A stretch of 12,321 nucleotides of DNA from Flavonifractor avicola (lineage in GTDB: Bacteria > Bacillota > Clostridia > Oscillospirales > Oscillospiraceae), in contig DXAS01000157.1 of NCBI GenBank assembly GCA_019116915.1, positions 1 to 12,321 on the forward strand, written 5' to 3'. Every line of letters starts with the position of its first letter. The stretch's first letter is position 1. Both the position numbers and the translations under genes were made by a program. This document shows positions 7,291 to 12,321 of the stretch, piece after piece. The notes under the pieces were generated by a model. The model had not been told where the DNA came from and made no database searches. It saw only the letters and a program-made list of their open reading frames with translations.

Positions 7291-8319
7291 TCAGTTGAAC
7301 TTGTAGATCTTGCGGGCCAGCCGGTACAGCTTCACCGACAGCTTCCGGCCCTGATATCCGGGGATGTTGCCCACAAAGGACAGGGAGCGGTACTTGTACT
7401 TGTGATAAAGCCCCACGTCCTTGCTGCGCAGATACTCCCACAGTTCGGTCTTTTTGCCCAGGGCCTCGGGAGAGCCGTCCAGAATGAGGAAGATGGAGGA
7501 GATGGTCATCATCATGGACAGGTAGCTGCTCATATACCGGGCCAGCCGGGGCTGCTGGGCGTGGAGTTTGCGGAGGTCGTGGCTGTCAATCATGATCTTG
7601 TTGACCCGCAGCTGCTGGTCCACCCGGCCCACCATCACCGACTCGTTGACGCTCTGATCGGCCCGGCCGATGAAGTAGCGGTACAGGTCGATATCCATAT
7701 AATAGATCCGCTTGACGAAGGGCAGGGGCTGGTAGACAAAGATGTTGTCCACATAGAAGGTGTGCTTGGGCAGCACCAGTCCGCAGTCCCGCAGCAGCTG
7801 GGTGCGGTAGATCACGCTGTGCATCAGCAGGAACTGGGAGGGACGGAACCGTCCCACCTTGCTCCAGGAGAAGATCTTGTTCTGGGGGAACACATTGGTG
7901 TAGCGCACCACCTTCTGGGTGTTGTCCTCCACGTGTTCGTACACATAGTTGGCCACGAACATATCCACCGGCTTCTCCATCTTGGCGAACTTCCGCAGCT
8001 TTTCCAGGGCCTTTTGCAGGGCCGCCTCATCCAGCCAGTCATCGGAGTCCACCACCTTAAAATAAAAACCGGTGGCGTTGCGGATGCCCTGGTTGACCCC
8101 CTCGCCGTGACCGCCGTTCTCCTGATGGATGGCCTTCACGATGTTGGGATACTGCGCGGCGTAGCGGTCACAGATGGCGGGGGTGTCATCCTTGGTGGAG
8201 CCGTCGTCCACCAGGATGATCTCGATATCCTCACCGCCGGTGAGCAGGGTCTCCACACAGTGCTCCATATAGGCTGCGGAGTTGTAGCAGGGCACTGCGA
8301 ACGTAATGAGCTTTGACAT
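7291..8319 (-). CDS. Family 2 glycosyltransferase
   Basis: The 342-residue product is a GT-A fold glycosyltransferase of family GT2, which transfers a sugar from a nucleotide-sugar donor to a surface glycan or lipid-linked intermediate. Motifs in order: the N-terminal strand LITFAVPCYNSAAYMEHCVE (4-23), VDDGS (37-41) for nucleotide binding, HQENGGHGEGVNQGI (65-79), the DxD-type metal motif DSDDW (91-95), and TFYVDNIFVY (187-196), which may supply the catalytic acid region. There are no clear membrane helices, so it is probably cytosolic or membrane-associated. It starts 12 nt after the upstream mutase stop, and its ribosome binding site (TGAGGAAAG) overlaps that stop codon, so the two are translationally coupled. 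With a mutase as partner it may transfer galactofuranose, but donor and acceptor cannot be read from sequence. Confidence 0.92.
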   Translation of the reverse strand: MSKLITFAVPCYNSAAYMEHCVETLLTGGEDIEIILVDDGSTKDDTPAICDRYAAQYPNIVKAIHQENGGHGEGVNQGIRNATGFYFKVVDSDDWLDEAALQKALEKLRKFAKMEKPVDMFVANYVYEHVEDNTQKVVRYTNVFPQNKIFSWSKVGRFRPSQFLLMHSVIYRTQLLRDCGLVLPKHTFYVDNIFVYQPLPFVKRIYYMDIDLYRYFIGRADQSVNESVMVGRVDQQLRVNKIMIDSHDLRKLHAQQPRLARYMSSYLSMMMTISSIFLILDGSPEALGKKTELWEYLRSKDVGLYHKYKYRSLSFVGNIPGYQGRKLSVKLYRLARKIYKFN

Positions 8320-8331
8320 ATGTAGCTTTCC

Positions 8332-9501
8332 TCACTTCAACAGATCGTCACACAGCGCCAGAGCCCGGGCGGCAATGGCATCCATGTTGTAGTACTTGTA
8401 CTCCGCCAACCGGCCCAGCAGATGGAACCGGGGGAACTGGTCGGCCTCCGCCTTGTACTTGGCGTAGAGGGCGTTGTTGGCCTCGTTGATGATGGCGTAG
8501 TAGGGGATCTCCCCCGCCCCGCCGGTATAGGCGCTGGAGTACTCCTTCATGATGGTGGTCACACCGGGCAGCTCCTGACCGGTGAGATACTTGAACTCGG
8601 TGATGCGGGTATAATCCTGGTCCATGGTGTAGTTCACCGTGCCGTGGCTCTGCCAGAAGTCCACGGGGTGGGTCTCAAACTGGAAGGTCAGGGTGCGGTA
8701 GGGCAGCCGGCCGTAGCAGCAGCCGAACAGCTCATCTGCCGCGCCGGTGTAGATCACCGTGCCGTCAAAAGGCACGCCGTCCAGCAGCACCTGCCCGTCC
8801 GCCAGGGTCAGGCGGGCGGCGGCGTCGGTGTTCAGCTCCACGGTGATATCGGGGTGATCCAGCATCCGCTCAAACATGGGGGTATAGCCCTCCTTGGGCA
8901 TCCCCTGGTAGAGATCCTGGAAGTAACGGCAGTCCTCGGACAGGAACACCGGCACCCGGGCGGTGGTGTTGGGATCAATCTCCTCCGGGCGCTGTCCCCA
9001 CTGCTTCATGGTGTAGTAGACAAAGACGTGCTCGTACACATAGTCGGCCAGGGCGGCGATCTCAGGATCGGGATTCTGCCGCAGTTCCAGAATGGTGACC
9101 TTCTTCTCCATGCCGTAGGCGGCGATGAGCCGTTTGGCCAGGCTGTGGGCCTTCTCCGGGCCGAAGGCCGCCCGCAGGGAGACCAGATTGAAGGGCACCG
9201 GCAGTTCCATCCGCCCGTTCTCCGCCGGGATATTGGCCACCACCTGATGCTGATAGCTCAGCCAGGGGGTAAAGCGGGACAGGTACTCAAAAACCCGCTG
9301 GTCGTTGGTGTGAAAGATGTGGGGACCATACCGGTGGATAAGCACACCGGCCTGGTCAAAGCAGTCGTAGGCATTGCCGCCCACGTGCTCCCGGCGCTCC
9401 AGCACCAGCACCTTTTTCCCACCCCGTTCGGCCAGCTCTCGGGCGCAGATGGCCCCCGCCATACCAGCACCGATAACCAGGCAGTCAAATGGATGATCCA
9501 T
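8332..9501 (-). CDS. glf: UDP-galactopyranose mutase
   Basis: The flavoenzyme interconverts UDP-galactopyranose and UDP-galactofuranose, the donor for galactofuranose in surface polysaccharides. The 389-residue length is typical of the bacterial family. Motifs visible: the FAD-binding GAGMAG (11-16) with downstream acidic VLVLERREHVGGNAYD (31-46); RYGPHIFHTND (57-67); YTMKQWG (163-169); Arg182 and Arg299, the expected pair that holds the UDP-sugar phosphates (NTTARVPV and YTRITEFKY); and the C-terminal GRLAEYKYYNMD (363-374). The start ATG is preceded by GAGAGGAC. It is the first gene of a two-gene operon with the glycosyltransferase, and its stop overlaps that gene's ribosome binding site. 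The enzyme should be cytosolic. All key residues appear intact. Confidence 0.96.
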   Translation of the reverse strand: MDHPFDCLVIGAGMAGAICARELAERGGKKVLVLERREHVGGNAYDCFDQAGVLIHRYGPHIFHTNDQRVFEYLSRFTPWLSYQHQVVANIPAENGRMELPVPFNLVSLRAAFGPEKAHSLAKRLIAAYGMEKKVTILELRQNPDPEIAALADYVYEHVFVYYTMKQWGQRPEEIDPNTTARVPVFLSEDCRYFQDLYQGMPKEGYTPMFERMLDHPDITVELNTDAAARLTLADGQVLLDGVPFDGTVIYTGAADELFGCCYGRLPYRTLTFQFETHPVDFWQSHGTVNYTMDQDYTRITEFKYLTGQELPGVTTIMKEYSSAYTGGAGEIPYYAIINEANNALYAKYKAEADQFPRFHLLGRLAEYKYYNMDAIAARALALCDDLLK

Positions 9502-9547
9502 GGGATCCGTCCTCTCTCATTGGAATGATCGCAGCGATTGGATGCGG

Positions 9548-9573
9548 CCATATTTCCCTGTCCGGGAACATGG
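9548..9573 (-). promoter_or_regulatory. Imperfect stem-loop at the predicted 5' end of the glf transcript
   Basis: CCAT (9548-9551) pairs with ATGG (9570-9573) and TTCCC (9554-9558) with GGGAA (9564-9568), separated by a small internal loop. The predicted transcription start is near 9574, so on the minus strand the stem would be at the very 5' end of the mRNA. Such placement can protect transcripts, or the element may be an operator just downstream of the promoter. Confidence 0.3.
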
Positions 9574-9580
9574 CAGGTTC

Positions 9581-9589
9581 ATTTTAACA
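9581..9589 (-). promoter_or_regulatory. glf: Extended -10 promoter of glf
   Basis: The minus strand reads TGTTAAAAT: TGn followed by TAAAAT, an extended -10 element. There is no good -35 hexamer 16-18 bp upstream. Transcription should begin near 9574, giving a leader of about 72 nt. No convincing terminator was found between ppa and glf, only a 5-bp TTAAG/CTTAA repeat at 9621-9635, so some readthrough from ppa is possible. Confidence 0.45.
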
Positions 9590-9640
9590 CAGAACTGAAA
9601 AAATAGGTGAAAAATTTCAATTAAGTTTTCCTTAACGCCG

Positions 9641-10213
9641 TTATCGATCAGAAGTGCGGTGATGGGACCGGGGCTCGGCGCCGCCCAGGAAGCACTCGGC
9701 GTAGTGGTCCATGGCGTGCTGGATGACCTGGATGGCGGCCGCCCGGTCATTGACGTCTCCGGCCACGGCCTCCTTGCCCTCCAGGGCCTTGTACACCGTA
9801 AAGAAGTGGGCCATCTCATCAAAGATGTGAGCGGGCAGGTCCATCAGATTCTGATAGGTGTTGCAGGTGGGGTCGGAGAAGGGGATGGCGATGATCTTTT
9901 CGTCATTCTTTCCGCCGTCCAGCATGGAGATGTAGCCCACCGGGTAACAGCGCACCAGGGTCAGGGGGTCCATAGCCTCGGAGCAGAGAACCAGCACGTC
10001 CAGAGGGTCGCCGTCATCGCCGTAGGTGCGGGGGATGAAACCGTAGTTGGCGGGATAGTGGGTGGAGGTGTGGAGTACCCGGTCCAGAATGATGAGACCG
10101 GTCTCCTTGTCCAGCTCATACTTCTTCTTGCTGCCCTTGGGGATCTCGATGACAGCCACGAAGTCCTCGGGCTGAATGCGGCTGGGGCTGATGTCATGCC
10201 AAATATTAGACAT
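9641..10213 (-). CDS. ppa: Inorganic pyrophosphatase, family I
   Basis: The soluble cytosolic enzyme hydrolyses pyrophosphate to two phosphates, which pulls nucleotide and sugar-nucleotide synthesis forward. The product is 190 residues (E. coli Ppa has about 175). The family I signature GDDGDPLDVLVL (65-76) supplies the metal-binding aspartates 67, 69 and 72. Other conserved parts are KGSKKKYELDKETG (26-39), YPANYGFIPRTY (53-64), RCYPVGYISMLDGGKNDEK (88-106) and DLPAHIFDEMAHFF (125-138). The start ATG 10213 follows AAAAGGAGA (10221-10229) at good distance. A start at 10339 in the same frame would lie upstream of the promoter and is rejected. The short C-terminal tail (EPRSHHRTSDR) is unlike the family and may be a local extension. 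The gene is divergent from pstS. Confidence 0.96.
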   Translation of the reverse strand: MSNIWHDISPSRIQPEDFVAVIEIPKGSKKKYELDKETGLIILDRVLHTSTHYPANYGFIPRTYGDDGDPLDVLVLCSEAMDPLTLVRCYPVGYISMLDGGKNDEKIIAIPFSDPTCNTYQNLMDLPAHIFDEMAHFFTVYKALEGKEAVAGDVNDRAAAIQVIQHAMDHYAECFLGGAEPRSHHRTSDR

Positions 10214-10262
10214 TGTTGTTTCTCCTTTTGTGATATCGTCTGTCTGGATCGGGACAGGCCCT

Positions 10263-10308
10263 CTATGGGGCGATTCAGTAATCATTATTATATCTTTCCT
10301 CCCCATAG
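10263..10308 (-). promoter_or_regulatory. ppa: 8-bp inverted repeat straddling the ppa -10 box
   Basis: CTATGGGG (10263-10270) and CCCCATAG (10301-10308) are perfect inverted arms separated by 30 bp. One arm lies in the spacer between -35 and -10, the other about 10-18 bases downstream of the predicted start near 10280. Because transcription begins between the arms, this cannot act as an RNA hairpin and would have to be a DNA element. A repressor bridging the promoter is a reasonable guess. The binding protein is unknown. Confidence 0.4.
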
Positions 10309-10315
10309 AATACAA
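10287..10315 (-). promoter_or_regulatory. ppa: Sigma-A promoter of ppa
   Basis: On the minus strand TTGTAT (10310-10315) and TATAAT (10287-10292) are separated by exactly 17 bp. The expected transcription start is near 10280, giving a leader of about 67 nt before ATG 10213. Confidence 0.75.
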
Positions 10316-10385
10316 TACTTCCCTGATGCATTTTTCCACCTTTTGTCTTTTTGCAGTTTCTCCGCAAAATTGACCGGTATCCCTT

Positions 10386-10482
10386 TTGTAAAGTGGGACA
10401 TCCTATATTGTAAAGTCCGGAAACTGCCGTGGGAGAGCGACTTTACCCATTCTTTACAATTCGTTGAAGGACAACTTTACAA
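10386..10482. promoter_or_regulatory. Cluster of five TTTACA-type elements, candidate PhoP (Pho) boxes
   Basis: ACTTTACAA-type sequences occur five times. Two point towards ppa, read as TTGTAAAGT on the plus strand (10386-10394 and 10408-10416, 22 bp apart). Three point towards pstS: ACTTTACCC (10440-10448), CTTTACAA (10452-10459) and ACTTTACAA (10474-10482). As hexamers in the pstS direction they read TTTACC-N5-TTTACA-N5-TTGAAG-N6-TTTACA, a direct-repeat array with 11-12 bp periods. Known Bacillus PhoP boxes are TTAACA-like direct repeats with about 5-bp spacers just upstream of the -10, as here. The match to a Pho box is by analogy. No phosphate regulator gene is in the window. Confidence 0.6.
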
Positions 10483-10490
10483 TGGGCCGA

Positions 10491-10496
10491 TATACT
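10491..10496 (+). promoter_or_regulatory. pstS: Predicted -10 box of pstS
   Basis: TATACT lies 9 bp after the last TTTACA element, and the region where a -35 is expected (10468-10473) reads AGGACA, a poor match. A good -10 with activator boxes in place of the -35 is the arrangement expected for a phosphate-starvation promoter. Transcription would start near 10503, about 47 nt ahead of the pstS ATG. Confidence 0.5.
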
Positions 10497-10549
10497 GTAG
10501 CTTGTTCCGAGAAACCAAGAATACATTGCATGATTGGAGATTGAACACC

Positions 10550-11431
10550 ATGAAAAAGAGAACACTTGCGCTGATGCTTTCCGCTGCTCTGTGCGTGGGT
10601 ATGCTGGCCGGCTGCGGCGGCGGCAATACAGGCACCGCCACCACTCCCTCCGGCAACACCCCCTCCACCACCGAGAGCGAGACTCCCAGCACCACCGAGC
10701 TGTCCGGTACCGTGGTAACCAACGGCTCCACCTCCATGGAGAGCGTGATGGGTTCCCTGATCGAGGCTTTTAAGGAAATCCAGCCTAGCGTCCAGGTCCA
10801 GTACACCGGCTCCGGTTCCGGCGCCGGCATCACCTCCGCTCAGGACGGCACCGCCGATATCGGCCTGGCCAGCCGCGACCTGAAGGACACCGAGACCGGC
10901 GTGAAGCAGATCACCGTGGCCAAGGACGGCATTGCCATCATCGTAAACCCCGAGAACCCTGTGGCTGACCTGACTGTGGAGCAGATCGCCCAGCTGGCCA
11001 CCGGCGAGATCACCAACTGGTCTGAGGTGGGCGGCAACGACGCCGAGGTGGTCTTCATCGGCCGTGAGGCCGGTTCCGGCACCCGTGACGGCTTCGAGTC
11101 CATCACCGGCACTGAGGACGCCTGCAAGTATCAGAACGAGTTGACCTCCACCGGCGAAGTGATCGCCAACGTGGCTTCCAACCCCAACGCCATCGGTTAC
11201 GCCTCCCTGTCCGCTGTGGATGACACCGTGAAGGCCATCACCGTGGGCGGTGTGGCTCCCACCGAGGAGACCGTTCTGGACGGCACCTACGCCATTCAGC
11301 GTAACTTCAACTTCATCGTCAGCGACAGCACCGAGCTCTCCGACGCGGCTCAGGCCTTTATCGAGTGGGCTACCTCCGCTGATGCCGCCGATCTGATCGC
11401 CGGCGCTGGCGCGGTGCCTGTGGCCGAGTAA
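10550..11431 (+). CDS. pstS: Phosphate ABC transporter substrate-binding lipoprotein
   Basis: The 293-residue protein binds phosphate outside the membrane and delivers it to the PstCAB transporter. It has a lipoprotein signal (MKKR, hydrophobic core, lipobox LAGC with Cys22). Residues 23-50 are a Gly/Thr/Ser/Pro linker. The mature domain carries the expected phosphate-site motifs: TNGSTSME (57-64), GSGSGAGI (87-94), ASRDLKD (107-113) and GREAGSGTRDGFE (171-183), followed by NPNAIGYASL (211-220). The ATG at 10550 follows GGAG at 10-nt spacing. An upstream in-frame extension to 9659 crosses ppa and both promoters and is rejected. It precedes pstC and is probably induced at low phosphate through the boxes upstream. 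Confidence 0.97.
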   Translation: MKKRTLALMLSAALCVGMLAGCGGGNTGTATTPSGNTPSTTESETPSTTELSGTVVTNGSTSMESVMGSLIEAFKEIQPSVQVQYTGSGSGAGITSAQDGTADIGLASRDLKDTETGVKQITVAKDGIAIIVNPENPVADLTVEQIAQLATGEITNWSEVGGNDAEVVFIGREAGSGTRDGFESITGTEDACKYQNELTSTGEVIANVASNPNAIGYASLSAVDDTVKAITVGGVAPTEETVLDGTYAIQRNFNFIVSDSTELSDAAQAFIEWATSADAADLIAGAGAVPVAE

Positions 11432-11447
11432 ATCCATCCGCCGTTTT

Positions 11448-11477
11448 GATTGCCCCCTCGGTCACGAGGGGGCAATC
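11448..11477 (+). promoter_or_regulatory. 13-bp intercistronic hairpin between pstS and pstC
   Basis: GATTGCCCCCTCG (11448-11460) and its perfect complement (11465-11477) enclose a GTCA loop. No T-run follows, so it is not a standard terminator and pstC should remain in the transcript. Hairpins after pstS commonly lower expression of the downstream transporter genes relative to the abundant binding protein. The 3' arm contains GAGGGGG, which would be the ribosome binding site of a mini-ORF immediately downstream. Confidence 0.7.
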
Positions 11478-11480
11478 TCT

Positions 11481-11522
11481 ATGACTACAACTCTTTTACG
11501 AAAGGCCGGTCATCAACCATGA
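11481..11522 (+). CDS. Possible 13-codon leader ORF coupled to pstC
   Basis: ATG at 11481 opens a 13-codon frame, MTTTLLRKAGHQP, ending in a TGA (11520-11522) that overlaps the pstC ATG as ATGA. GAGGGGG (11466-11472), 8 nt upstream, could serve as ribosome binding site, but it sits in the 3' arm of the hairpin. pstC itself has only a weak AAAGG 13 nt before its ATG, so coupled re-initiation would make sense. A frame this short can arise by chance, and no similar peptide is known to me. Confidence 0.3.
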   Translation: MTTTLLRKAGHQP

Positions 11523-12321
11523 AACAAAAGCTCCGACCGTTGGAAGTGACCATGAATGTGCTGTTCTTCCTCTGCGGTTTCATTGCGGTCGTCTTCGTCC
11601 TGTTCATCAGCATCTACCTGATCATCTCCGGCCTGCCCGCCATTAAGGAGATCGGGCTGGTGGAATTTCTGTTCGGGACCAAGTGGGCCTCCACCGCAGC
11701 AGAGCCTTCCTTCGGTATCCTTCCTTTTATTCTGACCTCCATCTACGGCACCGCCGGCGCCATTGTGCTGGGCGTTCCGGTGGGCTTTATGACGGCGGTA
11801 TTCCTGGCCAAGATTGCCCCGCCCAGAGTCGCCTCCGCCGTGCGCACCGCCGTGGACCTGCTGGCAGGCATCCCCTCGGTGGTCTACGGCCTCATCGGCA
11901 TGATGGTGCTGGTCCCCGCCGTCCGGGAGCTGTTCAACCTGCCTGACGGCGCCAGCCTGTTCTGTGCCATCATCGTGCTGGCCGTCATGATCCTGCCCTC
12001 CATCATCTCCGTGTCCGAGACCGCCCTGAAGGCGGTCCCCAAGGAGTATGAGGAGGCCTCCCTGGCCCTGGGCGCCACCCACATTGAGACGGTATTCCGG
12101 GTCTCCGTCCCCGCTGCCTCCAGCGGCATCGCCGCTTCCATTGTGCTGGGCATCGGCCGTGCCATCGGCGAGGCCATGGCCGTCATCATGGTGGCGGGCA
12201 ACGTGGCCAATATGCCCTCCCTCTTCTCCTCCGTCCGCTTCCTGACCACCGCTGTGGCCAGCGAAATGTCCTACGCCTCCGGCCTCCAGCGTCAGGCTCT
12301 GTTTTCCATCGCGCTGGTGCT
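11519..12321 (+). CDS. pstC: Phosphate ABC transporter permease PstC, 3' end outside window
   Basis: The first 267 residues of the inner permease subunit of the phosphate importer PstSCAB. A transmembrane helix spans about 14-37, followed by an extracytoplasmic stretch with FLFGTKWASTAAEPSFGILP (50-69), characteristic of PstC. More helices lie near 70-97, 112-135 and 147-165. The EAA loop that contacts the ATPase is seen as EYEEASLALGATHIETVFRV (176-195) followed by PAASSGIAASIVLGIGRAIG (198-217). The family is about 290-310 residues long, so only about the last 25-40 residues are missing. The start overlaps the mini-ORF stop. pstA, pstB and possibly phoU are expected just beyond the window. 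Expression should be reduced relative to pstS by the hairpin upstream. Confidence 0.95.
   Translation, partial: MKQKLRPLEVTMNVLFFLCGFIAVVFVLFISIYLIISGLPAIKEIGLVEFLFGTKWASTAAEPSFGILPFILTSIYGTAGAIVLGVPVGFMTAVFLAKIAPPRVASAVRTAVDLLAGIPSVVYGLIGMMVLVPAVRELFNLPDGASLFCAIIVLAVMILPSIISVSETALKAVPKEYEEASLALGATHIETVFRVSVPAASSGIAASIVLGIGRAIGEAMAVIMVAGNVANMPSLFSSVRFLTTAVASEMSYASGLQRQALFSIALV

Larger units (their letters stand above)
10214..10549. other. Divergent ppa-pstS regulatory interval
   Basis: These 336 bases contain no gene. They hold the ppa leader and its ribosome binding site, an 8-bp inverted repeat around the ppa -10 box (10263-10308), the ppa promoter (10287-10315), five TTTACA-type elements (10386-10482) and the pstS -10 box (10491-10496) with its leader. 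From 10316 to 10385 I see nothing specific beyond T-rich sequence. Confidence 0.6.

Noticed and set aside
7402..9528. Two long plus-strand frames (7402-8316 and 8422-9528)
   Set aside because: They mirror the glycosyltransferase and glf genes in antisense, with biased Val/His/Gly composition and no domains.
9641..10339. Extended ppa start at 10339
   Set aside because: The added 42 residues would be encoded upstream of and across the clear sigma-A promoter, whereas ATG 10213 has AAAAGGAGA at proper distance and matches the family N-terminus.
9659..10549. N-terminal extension of pstS back to 9659
   Set aside because: It would run antisense through ppa and the promoter interval. The lipoprotein signal begins at ATG 10550.
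10454..11437. 327-codon minus-strand frame opposite pstS
   Set aside because: Gly/His/Val-rich antisense shadow of a certain gene.

Overview
The window looks like a chromosomal segment of a GC-rich, low-motility-gene Gram-positive gut bacterium of the class Clostridia, most likely Oscillospirales. This is inferred, not proven. Reasons: strong AGGAGG ribosome binding sites, sigma-A promoters of Firmicute type, a PstS lipoprotein with a low-complexity Thr/Ser/Pro linker, and a very large secreted protein built from FG-GAP, fibronectin III and InlB-like repeats beside a regulator with an excisionase-like N-terminal and a LuxR-type C-terminal helix-turn-helix. No plasmid, phage, insertion sequence, tRNA, rRNA or CRISPR array was seen.

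Layout. Positions 1-5341 (minus) hold the first 1780 residues of a giant exported protein whose C-terminus lies outside the window. Positions 5342-5776 are its long leader, with a TATAAT box and a perfect 9-bp palindrome where an activator could sit. Positions 5777-6982 (minus) encode the dual-HTH regulator, with its own sigma-A promoter at 7086-7114. A perfect 17-bp bidirectional terminator (7161-7197) separates it from an upstream two-gene operon of UDP-galactopyranose mutase (8332-9501) and a family 2 glycosyltransferase (7291-8319), probably for a galactofuranose-containing surface glycan. Inorganic pyrophosphatase (9641-10213, minus) is divergent from the phosphate-uptake genes pstS (10550-11431) and pstC (11519 to the window end, plus).

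How the parts work together. The right half is a phosphate module: the 336-base ppa-pstS interval contains five copies of a TTTACA-type element, several in the roughly 11-bp phasing typical of PhoP/PhoB sites, just upstream of a pstS -10 box. Between pstS and pstC lies a 13-bp hairpin whose 3' arm contains the likely ribosome binding site of a 13-codon mini-ORF that ends at ATGA on the pstC start.

The left half is the more novel part: a regulator next to a giant secreted protein with a predicted seven-bladed FG-GAP propeller, two Ser/Thr-rich beta segments of unknown nature, an Fn3 domain and at least eight beta repeats. I infer that the regulator controls this gene through the palindrome in the leader, but nothing in the sequence proves it.
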